Shown one piece after another: positions 14,309 through 26,219 of a stretch of DNA of 64,000 nt. How positions within the stretch are numbered: the stretch's first letter is position 1; every line of letters starts with the position of its first letter. Made by a program: the position numbers and the translations under genes. Source of the DNA: Elioraea thermophila (ex Habib et al. 2022) (GTDB lineage: Bacteria; Pseudomonadota; Alphaproteobacteria; Acetobacterales; Acetobacteraceae); contig NZ_QMDI01000006.1 in assembly GCF_003336755.1 (NCBI RefSeq), forward strand, positions 434,001 through 498,000. Reading direction: 5' to 3'. The notes under the pieces were generated by a model. The model saw only the letters and a list, made by a program, of their open reading frames with translations, had not been told where the DNA came from and did no database searches.

Positions 14309-17137
14309 TCAGCGCGGTGCGGCGCGCAGCCGGGCGACCAGCGCCTCCGCCTCGGCCCGTTCGGGGAAGCGGAGGTCGGCGGCGACGATCGGCTCGAGCA
14401 CGCGCAGCGCCTCCTCACGCGCCCCGGTGGCCGCCAAGCCATGCGCGAAGCGGACGAAGATGCCCGGGTCGGCCTGCTGCCGTTGCGCCGCTCCCGCCGC
14501 CGCCTGGCGCAACAGCGGCAGCGCCTCCGCCGCCCGGCCGTGACGGAACAGGATCCAGCCCAGCGTGTCGGCGGTCTCCGGCGTGGGGGTGAGGAAGTAG
14601 GCGCGCTCGGCGAGCCGCAGCGCTTCGGCGAGTTTCGCCCGGCCCGCCTCGGTCTCGGCCTCGGCCCGCGCCTGCATCAGCCAGGCGAGGTTGTTGGCGG
14701 AAATGCCGTCGTCGGGTCGTGCCGCCACCACTTTGCGCAGGCGCTCCTCCGCCGCCGCCGTCTGGCCCTGCACGATCTCGATTTGCGACAGCAGGGCGTG
14801 GGTGGCGACGTCCTCCGGCTCACGCTCGAGCCACGCCTGCAGGGCCTGCATCGCGCGCTCGGGCCGCCCCGCCGCCTGCCACGCCCCGGCCTGGGCCTGG
14901 GCGAGGGCGCTCGAAGGCGCGACGCGATACCCCGCCTCGTAGGCCGCCGCCGCCTCCTCGGGGCGGTTCGCCGCCATCAGCAGGTTGCCGCGCAGGGCGA
15001 GCGAGGCCGGGCGCGTGTCCTGCGCGCGGGCGAGACTGTCCGCCTGCGCCAGGGCGGCGTCGAGCCCCCGCGCATCGCGCACGAGTTCGACCAGCCCCTG
15101 CAGGAGCAGGGCGTCGTTGGGCTGCAGTCGGATGCCCTGCTGCAACACCGCCTCCGCCGCCCCCGTGTCGTTGCGGCGCGCGAGCAGGGTGGCGAGCTGG
15201 CGGCGGGCGATGTTGGAGCGCGGCTCCTGCGCCAGCGCGGCGCGTGCCGCCGCCTCCGCTTCCGCCATCTGCCCGGCCTGGGCGCGGGCCTCGGCGAGCA
15301 CGATCAGATGCTGGGTGGTGCGGGCGCGATCGCGCCAGGCGGGTGAGTCGAGCACGGCGACCGCCCGTTCCGGCTGGCGCAGCCGGAGATGGGCGGAGGC
15401 CAGGGCGAGGGCGACCGCACTCGAGGTCGGGTTGGCGGCGTAGACGCGCTCGAGGATGGCGAGCGCCGAGGCCCCGTGCGGTCCGCCCGACCCGGCGGCG
15501 TTGGCGATGCGTCGCAGTGCCTCGGCGTTCTCGGGGTCGCGCTCCAGCACTTCGGCCAGCAGGCGTTCGGTGCGCGCGGCGTCGTTCTCGATGGCGGCGA
15601 TGCGGGCGAGGCCGAGGCGGGCGCGCACGCTGTCGGGCTGGGTGCGCAGCACCGCCTCGAACCGTTCCTTCGCCCCGGCAAGGTCGAAGCGGATCAGGCG
15701 GATGGTGGCATCGACGATGCCGGCGAGTTCGCCGTCGCGCGCTTCCGGCCCGAGCCGCTCCAGTTCCGCCCGCGCGGTGTCGAGATCACCGAGCGCAAGC
15801 GCGGCGGAGGCGAGCACCTCGCGCGCGCCGCGTTGATCGGGCGCGCGGGCGAGGGCGGCGCGCGCCGCTTCCGCCGCGGCGGCGGCCTCGCCGACGGCGA
15901 GCCGGGCCACGGCGAGACGGGTGAGGATGCCCGCATCCTCGGGGGCGAGTTCCGCCGCGCGCTCGAACGCCTCGCGCGACTCAGTCCGCCGGCGCATCGC
16001 GGCATGCGCTCGGCCGAGCATGTCGTAGGCCTCGGCGTCGGCCCGGCCGCGCTGCACCAGCCGGGCGAGCGTGCCGGCCGCCGCGTCGGGCGCCCCGCGC
16101 TCCATCTCGATGGTGGCGAGCAACTTGGCGCCGCGGGGATCGTCCGGCCGGCGGGCGACGTGGCGCTGCGCCGCATCCTCCGCCTGCGCGGTCTGGTTCA
16201 GCGCTCGCTTCACGGTCGCCAGCACGAGCAGCCCGTCGGGAAGGTTGACGAGGGTCTGCGAGGGGATGCGCTGCAACGACTGGTCCGCGCCCTGGAAGTC
16301 GCGCGCCTGGACCTTGAGCATCGCATCGAGCAGCAAGCCCACCGGCGCGTTGGGGGCGAGCCTGAGCCCCGCCGCGACGTCGCGACGCGCGGCGTCGAAG
16401 TCGCCCGAGCGCATCAGCACCTCGCTGCGGCGGAACAGCGGCAGCGGGTCGCCCGGCGAGCGGGCGATGATGCGGCCGAAGGTCGCCGCGGCCCCGGCGA
16501 GGTCGCCCCGCTCGAACTGCAGCGCCGCCTTGCGGTTCAGCGCCTCGACATTGTCGGGGTCGATGGCGAGGGCAGCGTCGACCGCGGCCTCGAACGCTGC
16601 GCGATCGCCGTCGGCGGAGGCGACGGAGGCGCGGGCGAGCTGCGCATCGACCAGCCGAGGGGCAAGGCGGACGGCGGTGGCGGCGGCGCGCCTGGCCTCG
16701 TCGCGCTGGTTCAGCGCGAGATGGGCGAGGGTGCGAAATGCCGCCACGGTGCCGGCAACCTCGGCCGGCTGCGCGCCCTCGTCGATCGGGAAGTCGCGCA
16801 GCAGCTCGTTGTGACGCCGCAACAGGAGGTAGGCGCGCAGCAGCAACTGCGTGCCCTCACGGCGGTCGAAGCCCCGCTCGAGGGCGGCGCGAGCCTCCTT
16901 CTCCGCCGTATCGCCATCGCCGAGCGCGAGTGAGACGCGGGCGAGCGCGGCGCGCAGGGCCGGGTCGTTCGGATTGGCGCGCACCGCATTGCGCCACTCG
17001 ATCTGCGCCGCCCGCAGATCGCCCCGGGCCTCGGCGGCACGGGCACGGTCCGGATTGGCCTCGGCCGGAGCGGCGAGCAAGGCGGCGGCCAGGGCGAAGG
17101 CCGCCAGGCGAAGGGGGGGGCGAAGGCGCGAGGTCAT
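14309..17137 (-). CDS. prsT: PEP-CTERM system TPR-repeat protein PrsT
   Basis: A 942-residue secreted protein with signal peptide ending LLAAPAEA and then more than twenty tetratricopeptide-like helical pairs; RAALARVSLALGDGDTAEKE, AEALRRIANAA and GISANNLAWLMQAR are examples. The NNLAWL block near residue 830 is typical of PrsT-type proteins. Length and position next to prsR/prsK match the family. It probably acts as a periplasmic or membrane-associated scaffold for EPS or PEP-CTERM export. ATG 17135-17137 gives the signal peptide; the gap to prsR is 13 bases, so both are in one transcript. Confidence 0.9.
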   Translation of the reverse strand: MTSRLRPPLRLAAFALAAALLAAPAEANPDRARAAEARGDLRAAQIEWRNAVRANPNDPALRAALARVSLALGDGDTAEKEARAALERGFDRREGTQLLLRAYLLLRRHNELLRDFPIDEGAQPAEVAGTVAAFRTLAHLALNQRDEARRAAATAVRLAPRLVDAQLARASVASADGDRAAFEAAVDAALAIDPDNVEALNRKAALQFERGDLAGAAATFGRIIARSPGDPLPLFRRSEVLMRSGDFDAARRDVAAGLRLAPNAPVGLLLDAMLKVQARDFQGADQSLQRIPSQTLVNLPDGLLVLATVKRALNQTAQAEDAAQRHVARRPDDPRGAKLLATIEMERGAPDAAAGTLARLVQRGRADAEAYDMLGRAHAAMRRRTESREAFERAAELAPEDAGILTRLAVARLAVGEAAAAAEAARAALARAPDQRGAREVLASAALALGDLDTARAELERLGPEARDGELAGIVDATIRLIRFDLAGAKERFEAVLRTQPDSVRARLGLARIAAIENDAARTERLLAEVLERDPENAEALRRIANAAGSGGPHGASALAILERVYAANPTSSAVALALASAHLRLRQPERAVAVLDSPAWRDRARTTQHLIVLAEARAQAGQMAEAEAAARAALAQEPRSNIARRQLATLLARRNDTGAAEAVLQQGIRLQPNDALLLQGLVELVRDARGLDAALAQADSLARAQDTRPASLALRGNLLMAANRPEEAAAAYEAGYRVAPSSALAQAQAGAWQAAGRPERAMQALQAWLEREPEDVATHALLSQIEIVQGQTAAAEERLRKVVAARPDDGISANNLAWLMQARAEAETEAGRAKLAEALRLAERAYFLTPTPETADTLGWILFRHGRAAEALPLLRQAAAGAAQRQQADPGIFVRFAHGLAATGAREEALRVLEPIVAADLRFPERAEAEALVARLRAAPR

Positions 17138-17150
17138 CGTCTCGTCTCCG

Positions 17151-18562
<1,412 letters not shown>

Positions 18563-18566
<4 letters not shown>

Positions 18567-20629
18567 GCCGCCCTCTCCGTCGCCGCCTGGGGCAGCGCCT
18601 CCGCCGCCGGGGCAGCCAGCGGCAGGCTGAGGCGCATGGTCGTGCCGCGGCCCGGCGTGCTCAACGCCTCCAGATCGCCGCCCGCCTCGCGGGCCAGTTC
18701 GCGCGCCTGCCATGCCCCGATGCCGCTGCCCTTCGCCTTGCCGGCCGTGCCGAGCGGGCGGAACAGCACGTCCCGGATGAACTCTGCGCTCATGCCGGGG
18801 CCCCGGTCGGTGATGTCGATCACGGCCCGTCCGCCCTCGCGGCGAAGCACGACCTCGACCGGTGCATCCGGTGGCGAAGCCTCGAGCGCGTTGTCGAGCA
18901 GGTGGCCGACGGCGGCATCCAGCGCCTCGGCGGGGATGGCGACCGCGAGCCCGGCCTCTGCGGTAAGCCGCACGCGCGACCCGTGCCGGCGCGCCAGCAG
19001 ACTCAGCCGCTCCGCCGGATCGAGCCCACTCGCGGTGCTGCGCGGCGCGGCGGGCGCCACCGCCTCGGCCGGGCCGCGCAGACGGGCGATCAGGCTGTCG
19101 ATGCGGTCGGCGGCAAGGCGCACCGTGGTCAGCATGTCGCGCTGGAACTCGGGATCGTTGAGGTTCTCCTCGGCGTTGGCGAGCAGGAGGCGGAGCTGGC
19201 TCGCCACCGTTTTCACGTCATGGGCGACGAACGCGAAGCGCTTGGCGTAGTCGGCAAGCCGGCGGTTCTCGGCCAGCCGCTCGGCGGCACGGCGTTCGGC
19301 CAGGAAGACCGCGACCTCGGAGCCGATCGCGCGCAAGAGGTCGAAGGTTTCGCCATCGAGCGGGAAGGGGGCGCGCGGCGGGGCAAGGAGGACGAGGCCG
19401 ATCATGCCGTCGCGCGGATGCCGAAGCGGCACGGCAAGCCAGAGCGGGCGCGGACAGTCGGCCGGCAGGGCCGGGGCGTCAGCGCCGCTGCAGTGGAGGA
19501 TCCACTCGCCACCGCGCATCTCCCGCACGAGGGCGGAGTCCCGTGCGAGGCGAAGGGTCGGGCGTTCCGGCATGTTCCAGGACACCTGCCAACGCAGGAA
19601 GGGATCGGCAGTGTCGTCTGCGAGAAAAAGCATTCCGGCCGGACTGTCCACCGCATCGGCAAGGGCGCGGACCGCCCGCGGCAGGGGCTCCTCCGTCGTG
19701 TCCGCCGCCGAGAGCGTGGCCAGCACGCGCTGCCACTCGCGGCGATAGTCGTAGCGGGCGGTAAAGAAATGGTCGACGATCCGGCGTCGGATGTGTGAGC
19801 GGACCGTCTCGGAGGCGAGCGCCACCGCCAGCCCGATCGCGGCGAAGCCGAGCAGGCTTGCCCGCGCCACCTCGCCCCAGGAGGCGCCAAGATGACGGGC
19901 GACCTCGCCGACCAGCCCGACCGCGAGCAGGAAGACGCCGCCGACGACCAGGGTGGCGGCGTGGAAGACGACGGCCCGCGACACCGGCAGGCCGCGCCGG
20001 ACGCGCCGGTCGCGCACCGCGGCGACCGCGAGCAACGGCAGGGCGGCGGCGGCGACCACCGCCCTCGCCTCGAGCAGGGAGGGCAGGAAATCACGACGGA
20101 GGACGGCGTCGACCATCACCGCGAGATCGATCGCGGCAAGCCCGCCCAGCGCGATGCAGGGCAGCTTGACGTGCCAACGCGCCGCGTCGCTGACGTTGCG
20201 ATAGACGTTTTCCGCCACCAGCAGGATGAGGAGCGCGAGGCCGAGACGCGCCGCGAGGCCTGGCGACACCAACGAGGGCTGGGTGAGAGGCGGCGGCAGG
20301 AACGCCGCGCCGGCGACGACGACGAGGGCGAGGCCGAGGCCTGCCGTGGCGAAGCGCGCCACCGGCCGGCCCGCCGCCGCGCCGGCGAAGCGGCGGTAGA
20401 GGACGAGCAGGGCAGCCAGCCAAGCGAGGCTGCGCAAGCCTTCGACCAGCCCCGGCACGCCGTTCAGCGGATCGCCGGGGTACAGCGAGACCGCGCCCGC
20501 CCAGACGCCGGTGAGCAGGGCGGCACCAGCGAGTGTCAGCGGAACTCGCCCCCGCCCCGCCGCCAGGGCGAGCACGGCCCAGACCAGGGAGGCGGCGGCG
20601 ACGGCGGCGTGCAGTCCGGCCGAGACCAT
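18563..20629 (-). CDS. prsK: XrtA/PEP-CTERM system histidine kinase PrsK
   Basis: A 688-residue membrane kinase. The first 300 residues hold about eight to ten hydrophobic helices. A linker SHIRRRIVDHFFTARYDYR precedes a GAF-like domain (WQVSWNMPERPTLRL to LAVPLRHPRDGMIGLVLL). The phosphoacceptor box is FAFVAHDVKTVASQLRLLLA, an HDxK variant characteristic of PrsK. The ATP-binding domain has LLDNALEASPPDAPV (N box), DRGPGMS (G1) and KGSGIGAWQARELA (G2). It is first in the minus block, coupled to prsR, and divergent from the export operon. The signal sensed is unknown. Confidence 0.94.
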
Positions 20630-21207
20630 GCGGTGGCGGCTCACCGTGCGGGGTGGTGCGGTGCGCCTCTCGGCCCGGCCACCCCTGAACCGGCCCGATC
20701 TGCGGCCCGCCAACCGACGCCGGCCGGGGGAGCAGGCCATGGCCCCCTTCGATCCGACCATGCCGGCGACCGCTGCGCCTTGCTACGCTAGACCGGACGC
20801 GCCATCCGCGCAATGAAAAAATGCTTGCGACGGAGCTGGATTTTTAGACCATCCGCCACTCATCAGCGGAAAATGGGGCGGGGCGAGGGGTCCCGGCCGG
20901 GCGGCGTATCGTTTTTTGACGAAAGTGATGGTTCTGGCGCGCGGTCCGGTTGTGTGATAGGCATGTGCGGAATGTCACGCGCAGGAACGAGCTTGCCTGC
21001 TAGGGTAGGGCGCGGCTGGAACGGCGCCGCCGACCGGCCAGGCGGGTTTCCCGTACCTGCAAAGGCCCGTATGGTCGCCCCGGCCTCGGCTCCCCGCCGC
21101 GGGCGGGAGGGACGAAGCGGGGCGGATGACGGTTCGATCCGGGCGCGACGGGTGGCGCGTTCCGCCATGCCAGCGCCCGTGACGTGAGGAGATGGGACGA
21201 GACTTCC
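20630..21207. other. intergenic region between prsK and the EPS export operon
   Basis: About 580 bases between divergent blocks, including AT-richer stretches near 20815-20875 and 20905-20935 that are unusual for this genome and may hold promoters. ORFs here have no homology I recognise. I found neither a copy of the PrsR-like box nor a -24/-12 element in correct register; GGAACGAGCTTGCC near 20982 is one base off. Confidence 0.5.
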
Positions 21208-21909
21208 ATGCAGACAGGGCGAGAGCATACCCCGGGGCGTGACGGCAGGGCCGGCTTGGCGCTCGGCGGTCGGGCGCGGCGTGCGACACAGCTCGGACTT
21301 CTCGTTTTCGCCTGCGGCTTGGCCGCGGCCTGCGGCGGGTCGGGCGGCGTGCCTGTGCCGGCGGCCGACACGCGGCCGCAGCTGCCCGCCTTCGATGCTC
21401 CCGAATACGTGATCGGGGCGGGAGACACGCTCTCCATCCAGGTCTATCGGCTGCCCGATCTGTCCGCCACCGTTCCTGTCCGGCCGGACGGCCGGATCTC
21501 CACGCCGCTGGTGCAGAACATCGTCGCCGCCGGGCGAACCCCATCCGAACTCGCACGCGAGATCGAGCGCGAGCTTCGCCGCTTCGTCCGCGAACCCACC
21601 GTGACCGTGCTGGTGACCTCCTTCGTCGGCCCCCCGGCGCGGCAGGTGCGCGTGGTCGGCGAGGCCGCCCAGCCGCTCGCCATCCCGTTCCGGGAGGGCA
21701 TGAGCGTGCTCGACGTGATGATCCAGGCCGGGGGCCTGACGCGCTTCGCCGCCGGTAACCGGGCGGAAATCGTTCGGCGCGAAACTCCCGGCGGTCCGGC
21801 CCAGGTCATCCCGGTCCGGCTGGCCGACCTGTTGCGGGACGGTGACATGTCGCAGGACTTGCCGATGCGGCCCGGCGACACGTTGGTCATCCCGCAGAGC
21901 TGGTTCTGA
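21208..21909 (+). CDS. polysaccharide export lipoprotein (Wza/EpsA type)
   Basis: A 233-residue outer-membrane lipoprotein: a signal with lipobox GLAAACG, then the Poly_export domain starting YVIGAGDTLSIQVYRLPDL and VRPDGRISTPLVQNI. A SLBB domain follows (VRVVGEAAQPLAIPFREGMS, VLDVMIQAGGLTRFAAGNRA), and RPGDTLVIPQSWF closes it. This matches the XrtA-system export protein group. It forms the outer-membrane exit for the polysaccharide. ATG 21208 gives the most compact signal; a GTG eight codons upstream directly follows no better ribosome site. First gene of the plus-strand EPS operon. Confidence 0.92.
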   Translation: MQTGREHTPGRDGRAGLALGGRARRATQLGLLVFACGLAAACGGSGGVPVPAADTRPQLPAFDAPEYVIGAGDTLSIQVYRLPDLSATVPVRPDGRISTPLVQNIVAAGRTPSELAREIERELRRFVREPTVTVLVTSFVGPPARQVRVVGEAAQPLAIPFREGMSVLDVMIQAGGLTRFAAGNRAEIVRRETPGGPAQVIPVRLADLLRDGDMSQDLPMRPGDTLVIPQSWF

Positions 21910-21973
21910 GCCGGTTCTGACCGGGGCGCCGCGCCGGCACGATCGGCGCGGCGCATGATGGAGGGTCGAGGCG

Positions 21974-23527
21974 TTGGATCAGATCGTACAGATCCTCAGA
22001 CGCATGGTCGCGGCCAGCTGGCAGCACCGCTGGAAGGCGGTGCTGGTCGCTTGGCTGGTCTGTCTCGTCGGCTGGGCGGTGGTGCAGCGCATTCCGGATC
22101 AGTATCGCGCCACCGCCCGCATCCACGCCGACGTCGATGCCGTGCTGAGCGCCGTGCTCAGCAACATCGCGGTGGACGGGTCGCCGCAGAACCAGGTCGA
22201 CCTGCTGGCCCGTACCCTCCTCACCCGGCCGAACCTCGAGCGGATCATCGCGCGAACCGACCTCGACCTGCGCGTCAGCACGCCACAGGACCGCGAAGCG
22301 CTGATCCGCGAGCTCGGCAACGCGATCAAGATCGGCACCTTCCGCGGGCGGAGCTCGGTGTTCAGCATCGAGTATGTCGATCGTGACCCGCGTCTGGCGC
22401 GCGACGTCGTGCAGACCGTGGTCACGCTGTTCATGGAACTCGCCACCGCCGCCGACCGCCAGCAGCTCGAACAGGCACGCGCCTTCGTCGAGACGCAGAT
22501 CCGCAACTACGAGGCACAGCTGCGGACGGTGGAGCAGAAGCGGATCGAGTTTCGCAACCGCTACTTCGACCTGTTGCCGCTCGAGCAGGGCGGGATGAGC
22601 CGCCTTGACCACGCGCGCGAGCGTCTGTCCACCTTGCGCGGCGAGCTCGAAGATGCCCGCCAGCGCCGGGCCCTCCTGCAGGCGCAGTACGAAGAGATGC
22701 AGCGCGCGCCGGCGCGGACGGCTCGCGCCGGCGGGGCCGATCCTCAGCTCGCCGCGGCGGAGCGGACGTTGCGTGAGCTCCTGCTGCGCTACACCGACGA
22801 ACACCCGGACGTGGTCGCCACGCGTTCGATCATCGCCCAGCTGCGTGGCCAGGGCGGCCGGGGCGGCGGCGGGACGACGGCAAGCGGTGGCGCGGTCGCC
22901 GCGGCGCCGACGCCGCCCACCACCACGCTCGAACAGGTGCGGCTGCGGATCGTCGATCTCGACGGGCAGATCGCCTCCCTCGAGCGCCAGATCGAAGAAA
23001 CAACGACGCGGGTCAATCGGCTCGAGGCATTGTTGCGCACCGTGCCGCAGGTGCAGAACGAGTTCGCCAACCTCAACCGCGACTACGACGTCCTGCAGAA
23101 GAACTACCAGGACCTCATCGCGCGGCGCGAGGCGCTGCAGATCGCCGGCGCGGCCCGGCGCGAGGCTGAGCGGGTCCGGCTCGAGATCATCGAGCCGCCG
23201 GTGGTGCCGCTGACCCCCGAGGCGCCGAATCGACTGCTGCTGTTCACCGGCGTGCTGGCCGCCGGGTTGGCGGCGGGCGCAGCACTGGCGCTCGTCCTCG
23301 GGCAGCTCGATACCAGTTTCTACAGTCTGCGCGACCTGCGCCAGCTCGGCCTGCCCGTGCTCGGCGCGGTGTCGGAGGCGGAGCCGCCGAGGATGCGCTT
23401 CGCCATCGTCACCTTCCTCGTCCCTCTGTTGGCTCTGCTCGCCGCCTACGGCGCGTTCGCGCTCGGCTTCGATGCGAAGCAGTTCGCCGACCGTGTGCCG
23501 GCCATCGTGACCAGGTTGCTGACATGA
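21974..23527 (+). CDS. XrtA-system polysaccharide chain-length determinant (Wzz/GNVR)
   Basis: A 517-residue inner-membrane co-polymerase. One helix near residues 22-40 (AVLVAWLVCLVGWAVVQRIP), a long periplasmic coiled-coil region with repeated acidic/basic heptads, GNVR-like ALLRTVPQVQNEFANLNRDY and a second helix RLLLFTGVLAAGLAAGAALA. A third helix lies near the C-terminus. It has no kinase domain; that function is in the next gene. Start TTG 21974 preceded by GGAGG about nine bases upstream. The stop overlaps the kinase start in ATGA. Confidence 0.92.
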   Translation: MDQIVQILRRMVAASWQHRWKAVLVAWLVCLVGWAVVQRIPDQYRATARIHADVDAVLSAVLSNIAVDGSPQNQVDLLARTLLTRPNLERIIARTDLDLRVSTPQDREALIRELGNAIKIGTFRGRSSVFSIEYVDRDPRLARDVVQTVVTLFMELATAADRQQLEQARAFVETQIRNYEAQLRTVEQKRIEFRNRYFDLLPLEQGGMSRLDHARERLSTLRGELEDARQRRALLQAQYEEMQRAPARTARAGGADPQLAAAERTLRELLLRYTDEHPDVVATRSIIAQLRGQGGRGGGGTTASGGAVAAAPTPPTTTLEQVRLRIVDLDGQIASLERQIEETTTRVNRLEALLRTVPQVQNEFANLNRDYDVLQKNYQDLIARREALQIAGAARREAERVRLEIIEPPVVPLTPEAPNRLLLFTGVLAAGLAAGAALALVLGQLDTSFYSLRDLRQLGLPVLGAVSEAEPPRMRFAIVTFLVPLLALLAAYGAFALGFDAKQFADRVPAIVTRLLT

Positions 23528-24462
23528 ACGTGCCCCCTCTCCGCCCGCCTGGACGCGATCGCCAACACCTCGTCGAGCGTGCGGTCGAGGCGATGGGCGT
23601 GTCGCTGTCGGGCACCGAGCCCCGTGTCGTGCCGGGTCCGGCGGCGATGCCGCCGCCGACGGGCACCTCGCCGTCGCCCGCACCTTCCTCGCCGCGTCCG
23701 GCCGACGCACCGCCGGCCGCCCCCATCGGGCGCGAGGCGCTGACGGCGCTCGGGCTGATGGTCGGCTCAGCCCAGGGTGCGCGCAGCCGGATCTCCGAGG
23801 AGTACAGCGTGGTACAGCATGCGGTGCTGCGCACCGTGCGGGCGACCCCCTCCGTCGACGGCCGCTGCGGACGGATCATCATGATCACCTCGGCCCGGCC
23901 CGGCGAAGGCAAGACCTTCACTGCGCTGAACCTCGCCGCCGCACTGGCGCAAGGGTCGCAGCGCGCGGTCGTGCTGGTGGATTGCGACGGCAAGGCGGGT
24001 TCGCTGACCGATCGGCTCGGCCTGCGCGACCAGGTCGGGCTGTGCTGCCTGGCCGCCGACCCGCAGAGCCGCGGCTCGCCGCCCCTGCAGCCGACAGCCG
24101 TGCCGCGCCTGTATGTTCTCGGCTACGGTCGCAGCGGGCGACCCGGCAGCTCGCCGCCGGCCACCCTCGGCGCCGTTCTGCTCCGTCTCGCCAACGCCTA
24201 CCCCGACCACCTGTTCGTGCTCGACACGCCGCCATGTCTCGCCACCGCCGAGGCTTCGCTTCTTGCCCCGGTGGTCGGCCAGGTGGTCATGGTGGTGCAG
24301 GCCCAGGCGACACAGCGGGCTGAGGTCGAGGCCGCACTCGACCTCGTCGACACCTGCCCGAACATCGAACTCCTGCTCAATCGTTCACTCTTGCGCGGTC
24401 ACGACACCTTCGGCGCATATGGCTACGATGACTACCACGCGCCGGCGGCCGACCGCTCCTGA
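23524..24462 (+). CDS. XrtA-associated tyrosine autokinase (CpsD/CapB-type)
   Basis: A 312-residue P-loop kinase. After a Pro-rich N-terminus come SRISEEYSVVQHAVLRTVRA, IMITSARPGEGKTFTALNLA (Walker A), AVVLVDCDGKAGSLTDRLG (Walker A') and HLFVLDTPPCL (Walker B). Lys in the adjacent gene-encoded activator is not visible, but the split Wzc arrangement is usual here. The tail GAYGYDDYHAP has a three-Tyr cluster that may be autophosphorylated. ATGA overlap with the chain-length gene implies coupling. Confidence 0.92.
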   Translation: MNVPPLRPPGRDRQHLVERAVEAMGVSLSGTEPRVVPGPAAMPPPTGTSPSPAPSSPRPADAPPAAPIGREALTALGLMVGSAQGARSRISEEYSVVQHAVLRTVRATPSVDGRCGRIIMITSARPGEGKTFTALNLAAALAQGSQRAVVLVDCDGKAGSLTDRLGLRDQVGLCCLAADPQSRGSPPLQPTAVPRLYVLGYGRSGRPGSSPPATLGAVLLRLANAYPDHLFVLDTPPCLATAEASLLAPVVGQVVMVVQAQATQRAEVEAALDLVDTCPNIELLLNRSLLRGHDTFGAYGYDDYHAPAADRS

Positions 24463-26191
24463 AACCCTCCCTTTCGCGACCCACCCTGCGCCACGGGTGA
24501 GACCGCGGCGAAGTCTGCCGCGCCCTGTCGCGGGAGCGATGGTCCTGGCCTCGCTCCTCAGCGCCGGTCGCCCCGCCGGAGCCCAGGTCGAGGCCAGCCC
24601 CGCCCCTTCGGCGGCCGCCGCCCCGGCGCCGCGGCCGGCCGCTGCCCCGCCGGCGGTCGATCCCTCGGCCGGCCTGCGCCCCGGCGGCCTCGGCTTTCCC
24701 TTCACCACCGTCGGCGGGCTGCCGGTCGGCCAGGTCGGCTGGTTCGTGCAGCCGAGCCTCGGCGTGTCGGTCGGCTTCGACGACAATGTCCGTTTCACCG
24801 CCCGCGATCGGAAATCGGACGTGTTCGTCAGCGTCTCGCCGGGTATCCTGGTGCGCGGTGACACCCCGCGCATCACCACCACGCTGAGCTACACGCCGGT
24901 TGCCACCTTTTACCTGTCGCGCAGCGAGGAGAACCGGCTGTCGCATTTCGGCACCGCCCGGGCGCTCGCCACCGTGGTCCAGGATCGCCTGTTCCTCGAT
25001 GCCCGCGCCGCCGCCTCGTCCAGCGACCTGTTCGGGGCCTTCGGCGACGATACGGTCGGCGGGGCGCGGCGCAACCAGATCCAGACCGTCTCGGCTTCGA
25101 TCTCGCCCTATGCGGTGCAGCGTTTCGGCGGCCTCGCCGTGGCCCGCGCCGGCTACATCTTCAACATCACCGACCAGTCGCGCCAGGACACGTCGCGTCC
25201 GGTGCTGATCGACGACCCGGTGTTCGGACCCATCCGCGCGCGCAGCTTCAGCCCCTCGAGCTTCATCTCCCACACCGGCTACCTGACGGTGACCAGCGGC
25301 GAGGACTTCGGCCGCCTGCTGCTCACCGGCAACCTGCAGGGCACCACCTTCGACGGCGACGGCATCTACGACGGCGCACGCCGCTGGGAAGCCGCAGTCG
25401 GTGCCGGCTACGGACTGACGCGCTGGCTCTTCGTGCTCGGCGAGGTCGGCTACGAGAACATCAAGTACAATACGGTGCCGAAGACGGACATCTCCGGCAT
25501 GATCTGGAGCACCGGCGTGCGGCTCGTGCCGTCCGACACCTCGGAGGTCACCGTCCGCTACGGGCGGCGCGATGGGTACGAGGCGTGGCAGGGCGACGGC
25601 GCGACCAACCTCTTCGGCCCGCGCACCCGGCTGTCCGTCAGCTACAGCGACCGCTTGACGAACTCGGCCCTGCGAGCGGCTGAACTCTTGCAGACGACGA
25701 CGCTCGATCCCTTCGGCAACCCGATCTTCACGGCGAGCGGCACGCCGGCCCCGCTCAGCGGCAATGCCGGCCTGCTCGGCTTCCAGGATGGGCTCTACCG
25801 CACCCGCACCGCCTCCGCTTCGATCCGGCATACGCTCGAGCGCGACGTGTTCGTGCTCTCGGTCACCCACGAGAACCGCCGCCCCTACGCCGCCGATCCG
25901 CGCTCGCGCCTGCAGACGCCGACCGACGGCACTTCGATCGGGTTGAGCTGGTCGCGCCCGCTCGACGAACTGACCAACCTGACCAGCTATGTGCGCTACG
26001 GCGTGCGTTCGATCGGCGCCGGCCGCGGCGGCGACAGCAGTTTCTACTCCGCCGGCGCGGTGCTGACCCACGCCTTCTCCGAGACCCTGTCGGGGGCGCT
26101 CAGTTACCGCCTCGACGTGCGCGAGGACGATGTCGGCGACGACACGATCTATCGCAATCTCGTGGTGGCGTCGCTGCGCAAAACGTTCTAA
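24428..26191 (+). CDS. TIGR03016-like PEP-CTERM-associated outer-membrane beta-barrel
   Basis: About 587 residues. An Arg-rich n-region and GAMVLASLLSAGRPAGAQ form the signal, then an Ala/Pro linker. The rest is a large barrel of alternating strands: VQPSLGVSVGFDDNVRFTAR at the start, many strands with aromatic girdles, and SLRKTF with terminal Phe. This architecture fits the TIGR03016 family of the XrtA locus, thought to act in polysaccharide export. The start is uncertain: ATG 24428 lies inside the kinase 3' end, while GTG 24497 gives a shorter signal. No catalytic motif. Confidence 0.85.
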   Translation: MTTTRRRPTAPETLPFATHPAPRVRPRRSLPRPVAGAMVLASLLSAGRPAGAQVEASPAPSAAAAPAPRPAAAPPAVDPSAGLRPGGLGFPFTTVGGLPVGQVGWFVQPSLGVSVGFDDNVRFTARDRKSDVFVSVSPGILVRGDTPRITTTLSYTPVATFYLSRSEENRLSHFGTARALATVVQDRLFLDARAAASSSDLFGAFGDDTVGGARRNQIQTVSASISPYAVQRFGGLAVARAGYIFNITDQSRQDTSRPVLIDDPVFGPIRARSFSPSSFISHTGYLTVTSGEDFGRLLLTGNLQGTTFDGDGIYDGARRWEAAVGAGYGLTRWLFVLGEVGYENIKYNTVPKTDISGMIWSTGVRLVPSDTSEVTVRYGRRDGYEAWQGDGATNLFGPRTRLSVSYSDRLTNSALRAAELLQTTTLDPFGNPIFTASGTPAPLSGNAGLLGFQDGLYRTRTASASIRHTLERDVFVLSVTHENRRPYAADPRSRLQTPTDGTSIGLSWSRPLDELTNLTSYVRYGVRSIGAGRGGDSSFYSAGAVLTHAFSETLSGALSYRLDVREDDVGDDTIYRNLVVASLRKTF

Positions 26192-26219
26192 GGGCCACCC
26201 GGCACCAAGGGCGCGGCCG

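Noticed and set aside
15389-16933. Long plus-strand ORF opposite prsT.
   Set aside because: It lies fully antisense to a clear TPR gene and has shadow-type composition rich in Gly, Arg and Ala.
20978-20996. GGAACGAGCTTGCC as a possible sigma-54 promoter for the EPS operon.
   Set aside because: The GG-to-GC spacing is one base short of the required 12 and no activator box accompanies it.
20813-21187. 124-codon ORF in the prsK-EPS intergenic region.
   Set aside because: Low-complexity Arg/Gly/Ala composition, no recognised domain, no ribosome site; more likely a by-product of GC bias across a promoter region.
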